Assembly: GCA_029931905.1 (NCBI GenBank)
Contig: JAOZRH010000002.1
Span: 21,792 to 63,711, forward strand
Source: Fidelibacterota bacterium
Lineage (GTDB): Bacteria; Fidelibacterota; Fidelibacteria; Fidelibacterales; Fidelibacteraceae
Reading direction: 5' to 3'
DNA length: 41,920 nucleotides
Position 1 is the stretch's first letter; the number at the start of each line of letters is the position of its first letter. This document shows, piece after piece, positions 1 through 9,577 of the stretch. The notes below the pieces were generated by a model, which was given only the letters and a program-made list of their open reading frames with translations, was not told the DNA's origin and made no database searches. The translations under genes and the position numbers were made by a program.

Positions 1-1207
1 GTGTATCATTTGCACTAGCAATAAGTATATCACCTTTTGCATCAAAATCAGATTCTAAAACAGTATTTTGATCAAGACCACCAATTTCACTAACTATTTC
101 CCAACCTCTAGTTCCATCAGTATATACAATAGTCATTCCTGATCCTGGAATATCTATTGTAAGATCTTCTGCAGCACCTTCAATATTATTTCCATTTCGT
201 ACAAATTTAATTTCATTTGTAGTTGCTTGATTATAGATATCTACAATACCAATTGTATCACCTACTGAAGGAGAACTAGGTAGTGTAATTGCAACACTAT
301 TTCCAGTAGCATTAACAAGATAACCCGAAGAAGCTACTGCTGAAGTATTTCCACTTACAATTTCCCAACTTAAACCAGCTCCAGATGGATCAGCCCATTT
401 AACACCAGTTGTTTCATTACTATCTGCAACTAAAACCTGATCATTAGAACCAACAGGCAATATTGTCGGTGTATCATTTGCACTAGCAATAAGTATATCA
501 CCTTTTGCATCAAAATCAGATTCCATTACAGCACCAGCTGCATCAACATTTGTTGCATCTGTAACATCTGAACCATCTTCAACATTAATTATAGTTTGAA
601 CTTGTGTTGCAGTTAATTCTTCAACTACACCATTAGCTCCAGATATTCGTCCAAGAATACGATTATTATTAACAATATTCTGCATTTTTGAATATGTAAC
701 TGCATCATCTGTAATTGTTAATGTAGTTGAACCTGTTACATCACCAGTATGATTTGCATTTGTAATTTTACTGGTGTTAATACTTATTGCAGAATCCATT
801 GCTTCTATTTTATCACGAATAGCATTTTTAGTTGCAGCATCTAAATTATCATTCCAAGTTGTTGAATTATATGCGGTATTATCAGCTCCAACAGAAGCTT
901 CATTTGATGCTACATTCCAATTTGTTCCATCATAATATAAATCTATTCTTTCACCATTTTCAATTACTTCATTTGGTGTTATACTTGTAACTAATAAATA
1001 ATTTGAACCAGAAGTTGCTATATTTTTTATTCGAAAAGTATCACCAATTGTAAATGATCCAGTTAATTCAACATTTCTATTACTACCATTTGGATCTAAA
1101 AATTGTTGTGAATAATCAGTAGCTATAATTTGTTTAGTTGCAGTAAGCGTTTCTTTATTAATTCCATAAAGATATTTTTCTACATATCTTCGTTTAAGTT
1201 TTGACAT
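1..1207 (-). CDS. Tail fibre-like structural protein, 3' part outside the window
   Basis: An uninterrupted reading frame runs from an ATG at 1207 to the left edge, giving about 402 residues of an incomplete protein. The start (MSKLKRRYVEKYLYG) is preceded by AAGGAA. The product is rich in T, S, N, D and G. It contains the widespread phage fibre motif GDILIASAND, then LPVGSNDQVLVADS and TTGVKW. A 55-bp block is repeated exactly at 1-55 and 469-523, a spacing of 468 bp or 156 residues, so the protein probably continues as a repeat array beyond the window. The role as a virion adhesin or fibre is inferred from composition, motif and neighbours. Confidence 0.8.
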   Translation of the reverse strand, partial: MSKLKRRYVEKYLYGINKETLTATKQIIATDYSQQFLDPNGSNRNVELTGSFTIGDTFRIKNIATSGSNYLLVTSITPNEVIENGERIDLYYDGTNWNVASNEASVGADNTAYNSTTWNDNLDAATKNAIRDKIEAMDSAISINTSKITNANHTGDVTGSTTLTITDDAVTYSKMQNIVNNNRILGRISGANGVVEELTATQVQTIINVEDGSDVTDATNVDAAGAVMESDFDAKGDILIASANDTPTILPVGSNDQVLVADSNETTGVKWADPSGAGLSWEIVSGNTSAVASSGYLVNATGNSVAITLPSSPSVGDTIGIVDIYNQATTNEIKFVRNGNNIEGAAEDLTIDIPGSGMTIVYTDGTRGWEIVSEIGGLDQNTVLESDFDAKGDILIASANDT

Positions 1208-1326
1208 TATATTATATTCCTTGCTTGGTTTTCATTTTTTACATCAAGCTAAAAAATTTTTAAATTATTAATTAGTGATAGAAAAATATTAATAATTTTC
1301 TATCACTAATATTTTATAAATTATTA

Positions 1327-3120
1327 TTAATAAACATAATTAATAATAAGAATATCACCAGTACCTATATCTTCTGAAAGAGCAGTTGCAGCACCATTAT
1401 TATTAAAATGCAGTTCATTTGTATTTAATACATCAAAATCAGCTGTTGCACCTGAACTACCAAGAGTTTGTTTATTATTCTGAGGTACACCATCAACAAC
1501 AGATACCTGAACTGATTGTGCATTTACTGGATTTTCAGAAAGAGTAAATAAACCTGATGTATTTTCACCAGACGTAATAACATGCATCTCTTGTTTAGCA
1601 CTTTCACCAGTTGCATCAGCTAATTGCTGATCAATACCGTAAAGATGTGCAGTAAGATGATCTACACTCGTAACTTCTGCTGGAGTAGTTGCTGGAGTAT
1701 AATTAGATGGAGTAAAATCAATATCAATTTGATCACCATCAATTTCAGCATTACCACCAGTAATTAATGTAGCAGGATCAACAGCAAGAACAGAAGCACC
1801 ACCACCAGTAAGACCATTACCAGTTGCTGCTGCCATACGAACTGCATCACCACTAAGTTCAAGACCAGTTCCAACATTAACATCTAATGCTACACCATTA
1901 TCTACAAGACCATTACCAGCAGTACGAACTGTAGTACTAATAGTATTAAGTTCTTGATCAATACCATAAAGATGTGCAGTAAGATGATCTACACTAGATA
2001 CTTCTGCTGGAGTAGTTGCTGGAGTATAATTAGTTGGATTCCAATCAATAGTAAGTGTATCACCATCAATAGTACCAGTAATATTCGAAAGTGCAGTATT
2101 TATACCATCTAAATGTGCAGATAAATGATCTACACTTGTAACTTCAGCTGGAGAAGTAGATGGAGAATAATTAGTTGGAGTATAGTCAATATCAATTTGA
2201 TCACCATCAATTTCAGCATTACCGCCAGTAATTAATGTAGCAGGATCAACAGCAAGAACAGAAGCACCACCACCAGTAAGACCATTACCAGTTGCTGCTG
2301 CCATACGAACTGCATCACCACTAAGTTCAAGACCAGTTCCAACATTAACAGCAAGAGCAGAAGCACCACCACCAGTAAGACCATCACCTGCTGCACTTGC
2401 TGCAATACGAACTTGATTTGCTGATATTTCAAGTCCAGTACCAGTAGCTACTGAAATATCTCCAGCGGTACGATTAATACCATTTACATCACCAGTAGAA
2501 CCATCACCAATTTGAATTGTTTCACCAGTTTTAGTTAAACCTGTACCAGCGACAATTGCACCTGCTCCAGAAAATTGTGACCAAACAATTCCAGTTGTAC
2601 CTACTACAATAGTACCATCTGTAGTTAATACCCAACCAGTATCTGAATTAGCGGTACCTTCTTGAATGAAAGTATAATTCCCACCTTCCATATTATCGTC
2701 ACTATCATCTGCTCGTGTAAGAATAAATGGAGAACCAGCACCACCAAGACTAGTAACAACATAAATACCATTTTGAAGAGAAGCAGCTTGATTTTTTACA
2801 AGTATTCTATCAGAAACAGATAAAGCAATACCATCTTGATTAGCTAATGCTCCATTTGCATCTGCTGTAAGTGTTGCTCCAACACCACCAGTACCATTAG
2901 CATATGTACATGCAGCTAAAACAGCATCAGTTGCAACACGACAAGCATTTTTAGTTGAAAGTCCTTGAGCAACGGAATCTATATAAGTTTTAGTTTTATC
3001 TGATGACCAAACTTCATTAGATGCTTGACCACTATCATTAAAATTTACTTCCAAAACTCCACTATTATTTAAAAGTGAAGCTGTATTAAACTGTAACCAT
3101 TTAGCGTTTAATTTTGACAT
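1327..3120 (-). CDS. Modular tail fibre-like protein with internal repeats
   Basis: 597 residues, ATG start with AAAGGATT upstream. Residues about 57-190 form a common phage fibre module: CRVATD, then VSDRILVKNQA, NGIYVV, and GWVLTTDG followed by WSQFSGAGA. The middle holds repeated GLTGGGAS and GTGLELSGDAVRMAA segments, plus three versions of a module ending in VDHL-AHL-GI. DNA at 1718-1882 and 2186-2350 is identical except for one base, again 468 bp (156 residues) apart. The last about 80 residues (VITSGENTSG to NYVY) are a C-terminal module also seen in the gene at 27253-28599. Probably a surface-exposed adhesin; receptor unknown. Confidence 0.85.
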   Translation of the reverse strand: MSKLNAKWLQFNTASLLNNSGVLEVNFNDSGQASNEVWSSDKTKTYIDSVAQGLSTKNACRVATDAVLAACTYANGTGGVGATLTADANGALANQDGIALSVSDRILVKNQAASLQNGIYVVTSLGGAGSPFILTRADDSDDNMEGGNYTFIQEGTANSDTGWVLTTDGTIVVGTTGIVWSQFSGAGAIVAGTGLTKTGETIQIGDGSTGDVNGINRTAGDISVATGTGLEISANQVRIAASAAGDGLTGGGASALAVNVGTGLELSGDAVRMAAATGNGLTGGGASVLAVDPATLITGGNAEIDGDQIDIDYTPTNYSPSTSPAEVTSVDHLSAHLDGINTALSNITGTIDGDTLTIDWNPTNYTPATTPAEVSSVDHLTAHLYGIDQELNTISTTVRTAGNGLVDNGVALDVNVGTGLELSGDAVRMAAATGNGLTGGGASVLAVDPATLITGGNAEIDGDQIDIDFTPSNYTPATTPAEVTSVDHLTAHLYGIDQQLADATGESAKQEMHVITSGENTSGLFTLSENPVNAQSVQVSVVDGVPQNNKQTLGSSGATADFDVLNTNELHFNNNGAATALSEDIGTGDILIINYVY

Positions 3121-3145
3121 AATTTGAATCCTTTAATAAAAAATT

Positions 3146-3919
3146 TTAATACCAATACAATACTGTTAAAATATCTGATGTTGTTAAAATACCATCCCAT
3201 AAATTACCATTCCAATTAATTTGGTTACCTATAATATGATAATCTACATTTAATTGACCTTTTAAACCACCATTAATAAATATCATTACTTTAGTAGCTG
3301 TTATTGGAGTATTTGATAATACTAAATATTTATTAGTTATATCTGTTCCTGAAAGAACAAATTCATCAATTTGTTCAGTATTACCACCACTTCCTCCTCC
3401 AGTAGTTCCTGTATATACATAACATGATATTTTTGGAATACCCCAACCCATATCAGTTGGAGTAAAACTTTCAGCAAATTTAACAATTCCTGCATAATAA
3501 TCAAATACCCAACTACCTTCAGTTGGTGTTATAATTGTATTATCTTGTTGATATAATAATCCTTGATATCCATCACTAGGATTATTAGTAATTATATTTG
3601 GAATATCTACAGGACTGATGAAAGGTCTAACAAATGTTCCAGCATTATCTAAATACCAAGCTTGTCCATTTGAACCAGCTATTTCTGTTAATGATTGCAA
3701 TGTATATTTTGTAACAGCGGGATTTGTTCCAGCTTCAATATCAGCTGCTGCAACATCTACTGCATATGCTATAGTATCTGACCATATTTCATTACTCTTA
3801 ACAGAATGTGCGGACTTATATTTACTCTCATAAACTTGTTGGGTTGCTTCAGTTGGTACTTTAGATAATCCATGGAAAAATCCTAATTGTCGTTTTGCGA
3901 CATCTGGAAATTCAGCCAT
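3146..3919 (-). CDS. Fibre-like structural protein, FDY/GW N-module plus C-terminal cap
   Basis: 257 residues, ATG with AAGGA upstream. The N-terminal about 170 residues match the pattern shared with the genes at 34019, 35054 and 38475: an NEIWSD segment, a GSNGQAWYL segment, a WVFDYYAGIVKF strand pair, then PTDMGW and a YVYTG end. A glycine-rich linker (TGGGSGG) leads to a C-terminal module of about 70 residues that ends in ILTVLYWY and resembles the caps of several fibres in this window. This may be a short fibre or an adaptor that anchors larger fibres. It lies 26 bp downstream of the next fibre gene's neighbour set and is co-directional with it. Confidence 0.75.
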   Translation of the reverse strand: MAEFPDVAKRQLGFFHGLSKVPTEATQQVYESKYKSAHSVKSNEIWSDTIAYAVDVAAADIEAGTNPAVTKYTLQSLTEIAGSNGQAWYLDNAGTFVRPFISPVDIPNIITNNPSDGYQGLLYQQDNTIITPTEGSWVFDYYAGIVKFAESFTPTDMGWGIPKISCYVYTGTTGGGSGGNTEQIDEFVLSGTDITNKYLVLSNTPITATKVMIFINGGLKGQLNVDYHIIGNQINWNGNLWDGILTTSDILTVLYWY

Positions 3920-3921
3920 AT

Positions 3922-4083
3922 CTAATCCTTTTTATTTTCGAAAATATTCCTTAATTGAACGTAAAATTCATATAATTCACGTTTTTTAATTTTATAACAA
4001 TTAGATAATTCACCATCAATAAAGGGAATAACCTTCAAATTATAAATATCTTTAGTTTTCGTTTTTTCAATTTTTACCTGCAT
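3922..4083 (-). CDS. Small hypothetical protein downstream of a fibre gene
   Basis: 53 residues, starting MQVKIEKTKTKD and ending FENKKD. It fills the gap between two fibre genes: its ATG at 4083 lies 3 bp past the stop of the gene ending at 4087, and its TAG stop is 2 bp before the start region of the next gene. The upstream GGGTG can serve as a ribosome binding site. Composition is Lys- and Glu-rich with no membrane segment. No function recognised. Its place directly behind a long fibre resembles that of the small genes at 38150-38470 and 24334-24504, so a fibre-assembly role is possible but unproven. Confidence 0.6.
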   Translation of the reverse strand: MQVKIEKTKTKDIYNLKVIPFIDGELSNCYKIKKRELYEFYVQLRNIFENKKD

Positions 4084-4086
4084 AAT

Positions 4087-6141
4087 TTACACCCAATTGA
4101 TTATTTCAAAAGAACCTATATTAAGATTACGTCCATCTACATTATCAGCATAAGATATTCTATACCAAAGACCCCATCCACTACTACCAGATGTTGCATC
4201 TGTAAATTTTCCTGTTCCAAAAGTAAATTCTATTTGATTGTTTAAAGATAAATTATAAGATCCATTATTAACTCTACAACCTTGACCATCAGAAATTACA
4301 CCACCAGGATATAATAAATTTAGTATAAACCAATCAATACCATTTAAACTAATTTCAATTATACAATCATTATTAGTAATATTAGTTTCAGTTATATTAT
4401 AATCACCAAATTGAAACCTTCCATTACTATGTGATATTCCATTATGAATAAATTCACTATAATATATTTTAGTACCTGACGATAAAGAATAATCTGGTTG
4501 AGATCCAAGAGTTGGATTATAAATTGTAAAATCTTCTGTTGGATATATTAATTGACTATTCTTTAATTGTAAACCATTACCACTATCAATTAATGACAAG
4601 TTTGTTGAACTATTCCAAGAAGTAACTAAATCTGATTGATATCTATTAATTTCATTTCTAAAATCTTGAAATACTCCAGTATTATTATTTGAATATGTAT
4701 CAATTAAAATATTTGTATTTGTCGAATTTATATATCCGTGATTAATCCAATCAATTGCTCGACTACTAATATTTGCAGATATAGATTGAGTAAAAAAATT
4801 AATTGATGTTATTTCCCAATTAGTTTTATTATAACTATCATTAATATCATTATATAAATTATTCCAATTAGTTAAATCACTACCAGTTAAATTTAATTGT
4901 GGTAATCCATATTCTATTCCAACTATCTGTATTTGTGTATTTGGATAACTTCTATCATTTAAATAATCAATATCGGCTATATTAACTGTAAAATTTGATC
5001 CTATAGTATAATAAATAACACCACTAATATTTTTAGTTACAATCATAGCTGGAGTTTCTACAATTGATAAACCAGATAAAACAGATAAATTTGAATTAGG
5101 ATCATAAAAAATTGGTCCTTGAGTTTTTACAAATGTACCGTTTGTAATTGTATCATTAATAATTTCAATACTAAAACGACCACCAGTACTAATAATATTA
5201 TTGATATTTATACTAATAATAGTATCCGCTTTATATTGTGTAAAATCAGAAGTGAAATTTAAAATTTGAATTCTAATATTATTTAAAGTTATATCAATAT
5301 TACCAGTAAGTATAACTTGATGTGTAGCTAAAATAGTAGTATCATTAGCATCATAAACATTAACTGTTAAAGTATTATCTATATTATTAAGTATTGAAAA
5401 TGATTCGATATTTGAATAACTTATAATTGAATTATTAATACAATTATATTGTGATCCAGCAATCCATGAACCAATATTATATGGTAAACCTTCAGATACT
5501 GGACTAGCTATATTTCGACTACTAACGGCAAAATCATTAATGGTTGCATTTGTTTCTCCATCAGATGTATTAAAATGTGAAACATAATCTGGAGAAACTC
5601 CACTAACTACAATATCAACTTGCCCTGGAATTGAATTTGAAGCAGAAACATTCGCTCCAATAAAATTAAGTGAAGTTACAGAAGATGATAAAGATATTCC
5701 TTCATCATTAACAGTTAATAGTGTACCATCAGATAAACTATCTCGTCGACTAACTTCAACCCATTTAAATTTAGAATGAACATAAACTAAATATATTGTA
5801 GAAGTTGAAGTACATTCAAAATTACGAATTAATTGTAGACCACGATTGTTTTCAAGTGTAATAATATCTGAATCGTTTTTACCCATTAATATTAATTTTT
5901 GACCATCAACACCTTGAGCTATTTGTGGATCACTTATTAAAAATATATTACCAGAACCTCCAGAAGATGATATAATTTTTATTGCTGAATCACATAAAAT
6001 TTGATTTATAGGAACTATATTTTCTTGATATCCAATAGATGAAACTGAAAAACTATCAATTAAAAATTCAAATTGTTGTTCAGTTGGACGATCTCCAAGT
6101 TCAAAATAAGTTTTTAATTCAGTTAGACTTTTAATAGTCAC
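4087..6141 (-). CDS. Long tail fibre-like protein with PTEQQF N-terminal motif
   Basis: 684 residues. The start is GTG at 6141, chosen because a perfect AAGGAGG lies 9 bp upstream and no better ATG follows. The N-terminus (LKTYFELGDRPTEQQFEFLI) is a common start of phage fibre proteins, a short helix with the GD-PT-QF pattern. The rest is Asn/Thr/Ser/Ile-rich and predicted beta. Residues from about 360 (ISGVIYY-TIGSNF) and the C-terminus (GCRVN, LSLNNQIEFTFGTGKF, WYRISY, ending INWV) align with the ends of the genes at 35054 and 38475, which makes these three paralogues. Contains one copy of the 13-bp motif at 5522-5534. Confidence 0.8.
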   Translation of the reverse strand: MTIKSLTELKTYFELGDRPTEQQFEFLIDSFSVSSIGYQENIVPINQILCDSAIKIISSSGGSGNIFLISDPQIAQGVDGQKLILMGKNDSDIITLENNRGLQLIRNFECTSTSTIYLVYVHSKFKWVEVSRRDSLSDGTLLTVNDEGISLSSSVTSLNFIGANVSASNSIPGQVDIVVSGVSPDYVSHFNTSDGETNATINDFAVSSRNIASPVSEGLPYNIGSWIAGSQYNCINNSIISYSNIESFSILNNIDNTLTVNVYDANDTTILATHQVILTGNIDITLNNIRIQILNFTSDFTQYKADTIISININNIISTGGRFSIEIINDTITNGTFVKTQGPIFYDPNSNLSVLSGLSIVETPAMIVTKNISGVIYYTIGSNFTVNIADIDYLNDRSYPNTQIQIVGIEYGLPQLNLTGSDLTNWNNLYNDINDSYNKTNWEITSINFFTQSISANISSRAIDWINHGYINSTNTNILIDTYSNNNTGVFQDFRNEINRYQSDLVTSWNSSTNLSLIDSGNGLQLKNSQLIYPTEDFTIYNPTLGSQPDYSLSSGTKIYYSEFIHNGISHSNGRFQFGDYNITETNITNNDCIIEISLNGIDWFILNLLYPGGVISDGQGCRVNNGSYNLSLNNQIEFTFGTGKFTDATSGSSGWGLWYRISYADNVDGRNLNIGSFEIINWV

Positions 6142-6155
6142 AATTAAATACCTCC

Positions 6156-7136
6156 TTATTTTGTTGGTAATCCACTTATTTCAAAAGTAATTGTTTTCAA
6201 ATATTTCTCAATTAATTTTTCAACAGCATCATGTATTTTTGGATTTGTTAAATTTTGACGAGAAAATAAATCAGTTGGATATTTACTCAAAATCATGGAT
6301 GAGATAAATTGATCATACGGTCCTATAAAAGTATAAAAACCAATTGGTTTTAAAGTTTGAATCAATTTCATATATATTTTCTTAGGATCAATAAAAATAA
6401 CTCTTAAATCAATAAGTAGTTTTGGAATATCTTTAATTGTTGTATAACCTCTATTTTCATTAATTTTTTTAATAAAATCATCAAATATTTCTTTATCTAC
6501 TATATCTGAATATTTTCTTTTTAATATACTTATTACATAACTATGTTTTTCATTAAAAAAATAAATATAATAAATATATATACATGATAATCTTAAAAAA
6601 TCTTTTTGACGTTGAGTTGCAAAAATATTTTTACCTATAATTTTATTAAAAATTAAATACATATAAGTAGTAAGTAATTTATGTAAATCATTATTTGATT
6701 TAATAGTTTTATTTATTATAACTGCTGAACGAATAATTCCAAAATATGTTGCATATATACAATTATCAATATTAGAAGTATCACCTGTACTTATGTCAAT
6801 ATTTAAATTATTACTATTTAATACAATACCAGATAATTTATTATTTGAATCATTTAATAATACTCTAGATGAAATTTCTTTAGCCTGATTTGATCCTTGT
6901 ACGAAACCTATATAAATTAATTTTTTATTATATAAATTTTCAACATTTTTTTTAACGGCATTATTCGGTAGCTTCTTTAAAAATAATCCAAATTGTTCAT
7001 AAAAATTATTATAAATATTTTCATTATTCTTACTCTGTAAAATAACATGTATACTTACTTGAGGAGTAACTAATACGTTATCAACAACAGAATCATTAAA
7101 TGAGTTCGATTGAAATCTTTTATTTAATTTGAACAT
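6156..7136 (-). CDS. Hypothetical protein, possibly virion-associated
   Basis: 326 residues, ATG with GGAGAG upstream. I do not recognise it. The protein is Lys/Asn/Ile-rich, mixed alpha/beta, without signal peptide. The stretch around residues 165-200 contains aromatic, hydrophobic residues (YIYYIYFF) but also charges, so it is more likely a buried helix than a membrane span. It sits 14 bp from the PTEQQF fibre gene and 5 bp from the basic protein upstream, so the three are probably co-transcribed. A baseplate, tail or head-completion role is plausible from position only. Confidence 0.7.
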   Translation of the reverse strand: MFKLNKRFQSNSFNDSVVDNVLVTPQVSIHVILQSKNNENIYNNFYEQFGLFLKKLPNNAVKKNVENLYNKKLIYIGFVQGSNQAKEISSRVLLNDSNNKLSGIVLNSNNLNIDISTGDTSNIDNCIYATYFGIIRSAVIINKTIKSNNDLHKLLTTYMYLIFNKIIGKNIFATQRQKDFLRLSCIYIYYIYFFNEKHSYVISILKRKYSDIVDKEIFDDFIKKINENRGYTTIKDIPKLLIDLRVIFIDPKKIYMKLIQTLKPIGFYTFIGPYDQFISSMILSKYPTDLFSRQNLTNPKIHDAVEKLIEKYLKTITFEISGLPTK

Positions 7137-7141
7137 ATTTT

Positions 7142-7882
7142 TTACTCTCCATAAGCTTTTTTACGTTTATGTTCTAGATTAGTTAAATTAATTAAATTTT
7201 GTCTTGCAGCTTTATATGTTTTACCACCAATACGCGTATCCATTATTTTTGATTTCTTTTTTGTTTTAGGATTTTTTATATTATTATTAATATATTCTTT
7301 TGCTAAATTCTTTTGATTTGATTTCATTTTATCAATACTATCTAATTTTAATACATCTGGAATTGATTTTTGAATAACACCTACAATTTTATTATCAGAT
7401 TTAACTCCACGCTGTCGAAAAGTCTTATTAATTTTTTGTTTTCCTTTTCTTAAAGCAGCAATAGTACCACCGGCTATAGCAGTTAATCCTTTATCAGTAT
7501 ATTTTGCTACAGCTTTTGTTTTAGAATAATTCTTTAATTTTTCTTTTGCAAATTTAGATAGTCCTTTATGAGCATTAGATATCATTGAATTATTTAAATT
7601 TTTTTTATATTTTAATCTATATTTAGCTAATTTTTTTATTCTTTTATTACTTAATCTTTTTGTTGGTGTATTTTTTACAACATGTAGTTCTGCTTGTTCA
7701 TATATCAATAAATTTTCATATAAAAAATAATTTTTCTTAAATTTTTCTATATAAAATTCACTTAAATTATCAAAATTATTATTAGCAAAACAAGTTTGAA
7801 TATTATTAATTTCAATTTGATTTTCAGTTTGAATAATATCATCTATAGTAGATCTTATAATTTGTTCAATTATTAAAGACAT
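7142..7882 (-). CDS. Strongly basic hypothetical protein
   Basis: 246 residues, ATG with AAGGAGAAAT upstream. The N-terminal about 65 residues are of mixed charge (MSLIIEQIIRSTIDDIIQTE). From about residue 70 to the end Lys and Arg are very frequent (KRLSNKRIKKLAKYRLKYKK). A small glycine/alanine patch (KGLTAIAGGTIAALRKGKQ) lies near residue 132. No catalytic motif or membrane segment is evident. The charge suggests binding to nucleic acid or another acidic partner, for example a packaged DNA-associated virion protein, but no family could be assigned. Confidence 0.7.
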   Translation of the reverse strand: MSLIIEQIIRSTIDDIIQTENQIEINNIQTCFANNNFDNLSEFYIEKFKKNYFLYENLLIYEQAELHVVKNTPTKRLSNKRIKKLAKYRLKYKKNLNNSMISNAHKGLSKFAKEKLKNYSKTKAVAKYTDKGLTAIAGGTIAALRKGKQKINKTFRQRGVKSDNKIVGVIQKSIPDVLKLDSIDKMKSNQKNLAKEYINNNIKNPKTKKKSKIMDTRIGGKTYKAARQNLINLTNLEHKRKKAYGE

Positions 7883-7911
7883 TTTTTTTATTTCTCCTTG
7901 ATTAAATATAT

Positions 7912-8253
7912 TTAAGTATTTATTACTTCAATTATTATTTTATAATGAGGGGCAATTATTATTCGTTCTTCAACGTTATCAACTATAAATTGAAATAATG
8001 TAGAGATATTATTTACCAAGAGAATAATTGGATATAAATTATGTTCTTCATAATAATCCGAACAAAAAACATCTGGACGCATTTTCCATTTTACATTATC
8101 AAATTTAACATAATCTGATTGTTCACGAAGAGCTTCAAGATTCCGAAAAAAACAATTTTGATGAATTGGTTTTTTAAATTCATAAAGTATTCGCTTTATA
8201 ATATATTCTTGTTGGGAATAATATTTTTTTAAGTCACTAATATTATTATTCAT
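7912..8253 (-). CDS. Hypothetical protein, first gene of the left minus-strand block
   Basis: 113 residues, ATG with AAGAGGAT upstream. Not recognised. N-terminus MNNNISDLKKYYSQQEYIIK is helical and charged, a WKMRPDVF segment follows, and the C-terminus is beta-like (RIIIAPHYKIIIEVINT). No signal peptide or membrane span. It faces the plus-strand MoxR operon across a 124-bp divergent region that holds a long palindrome, so its transcription probably starts there. It could be a small tail or baseplate component, but only position supports that. Confidence 0.65.
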   Translation of the reverse strand: MNNNISDLKKYYSQQEYIIKRILYEFKKPIHQNCFFRNLEALREQSDYVKFDNVKWKMRPDVFCSDYYEEHNLYPIILLVNNISTLFQFIVDNVEERIIIAPHYKIIIEVINT

Positions 8254-8302
8254 AATTAGATCCTCTTAAATTATATTTTTTATATTCATAATTTTTATAT
8301 AG

Positions 8303-8346
8303 AAATAATAAAGTATTATATTATTTAATATAATACTTTATTATTT
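8303..8346. promoter_or_regulatory. 21-bp perfect palindrome in the divergent intergenic region
   Basis: The arms at 8303-8323 and 8326-8346 are exact reverse complements with a 2-bp centre (arm core AATAAAGTATTATATTA). It lies between divergent genes (7912-8253 minus, 8378-9556 plus), where a terminator is not expected. It may be an operator, a cruciform-forming site or a 5'-UTR hairpin. All bases are A/T apart from one G/C pair per arm, so the structure would be weak as RNA but easily extruded as DNA. Confidence 0.55.
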
Positions 8347-8377
8347 TAATTTACTTTTTTAAAAAAGGAAGAGATAA

Positions 8378-9556
8378 ATGATTAAAGAAAAATCTTTTAG
8401 TCTAGTCAAAGCTATTAAATTAGCTACAACAAACTTTATGATGCAAATTAACGGAATGGACGTTGCTTATCCATATTTTCAAGGCGCACCAGGTGGTGGT
8501 AAAACCGCCTCACTTCAAGCTCTTGGAAATGGATTTGAATTTATGGGAAAGAAATATGAAACAGATGTAATAAGTACACATTTCGCATTAAAACCTCCTG
8601 AAGAAACGGGAGGTATTCCTCAATTTGAAAATATTGAGGTGAATGGTAAAACTGTTTTAGGAACTATATGGTCATTTCCTGATATTATGAAACAATTATA
8701 TATACTATCAGAAAAACATAAAACAAATGATGGATTTGTTATCTGGTTATTAGATGATATGCATTTATGTGGACCAGTTCATTTAGCTATGCTTTATGAA
8801 CTGCTCACAGAAAGAAAACTTCGTGAATTTAAAATTCCAAAAAACGTTGCTATTTGTCTTGCCGGAAACACAAGTAATAAAGCTGGTGCAAAGACAATGT
8901 TTTCAGCAATTGTAAATCGAGTATTTTTATGTCCAGTTTATACTGAATTTGAAGATTGGAAAAATAATTTTGCTATTCCAAATAAAATCCATATCGGAGT
9001 TCGATCATTTCTTGAAAATGATATGTATCAGCAATTTTTTCATGAAGATGAACAAGTTGATAGTGCTTGGGGATCTCCAAGAAGTTGGACTCGATTCGCT
9101 TCTATGATTCAGATTATGGAACAAATAAATAATAACAAATCACTCAATAGTGAAGAAATTTTATATATTTGTACAGGTCATGTTGGAAAAAGTGCAGCAA
9201 GTGATTTCACAAGTTTCTATAAAATTTTCAATAAATTTGATTTAAATCATATTCTAAATAATATTGAAAATTATACATTACCAAATAGTAGTGTAGATCG
9301 TTATGCTCTTGCATTTGCTGGAGTAAATTATTATATTAATAATCATAAAGACAAAAATATAATTGAAAATTTTGCAAAAATGATTATCAGATACGGAAAA
9401 GAATCTCCAGAACTTAGTATTATGATAATGAAAGAAATTATCAATATAGAAAAACTTTTGAAGATGAAAACACTTTATACAAAAGTAGCATTAAAGATTG
9501 AAGAGAATGATGAAACAATATTTAATGAAATTATTAATGAAATTGTTGATCTATAA
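8378..9556 (+). CDS. MoxR-like AAA+ ATPase
   Basis: 392 residues, ATG with AGGAAGAG upstream. Walker A is GAPGGGKT at residues 36-43. Walker B is VIWLLDDMHL at 121-130, with DD where MoxR proteins often have DE. Sensor 1 is the Asn of LAGNTSNKAG at about 164, followed by the arginine of SAIVNRVF at 181, a likely arginine finger. A helical C-terminal region follows. MoxR ATPases typically work with VWA-domain partners to remodel or load cofactors into target proteins. The next two genes encode exactly such a partner (metallopeptidase-like plus VWA), 21 bp downstream. The target in this phage is unknown. Confidence 0.88.
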   Translation: MIKEKSFSLVKAIKLATTNFMMQINGMDVAYPYFQGAPGGGKTASLQALGNGFEFMGKKYETDVISTHFALKPPEETGGIPQFENIEVNGKTVLGTIWSFPDIMKQLYILSEKHKTNDGFVIWLLDDMHLCGPVHLAMLYELLTERKLREFKIPKNVAICLAGNTSNKAGAKTMFSAIVNRVFLCPVYTEFEDWKNNFAIPNKIHIGVRSFLENDMYQQFFHEDEQVDSAWGSPRSWTRFASMIQIMEQINNNKSLNSEEILYICTGHVGKSAASDFTSFYKIFNKFDLNHILNNIENYTLPNSSVDRYALAFAGVNYYINNHKDKNIIENFAKMIIRYGKESPELSIMIMKEIINIEKLLKMKTLYTKVALKIEENDETIFNEIINEIVDL

Positions 9557-9577
9557 TAATTCTCAAAGGAAAAAATT

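Noticed and set aside
1271..1310. Terminator after the 1327-3120 gene
   Set aside because: A 15-bp perfect inverted repeat is present (ATTAGTGATAGAAAA and its complement), but no T-run follows directly on the minus strand, so I do not call it a firm terminator.
2232..2432. Leucine/valine-rich minus-strand ORF that looks like a membrane protein
   Set aside because: Lies wholly inside the fibre gene 1327-3120 in another frame; its hydrophobicity is a by-product of the GLTGGGAS repeat codons.
3618..3833. Plus-strand ORF opposite the 3146-3919 gene
   Set aside because: Antisense shadow without ribosome site; the minus-strand protein shows a conserved module pattern.
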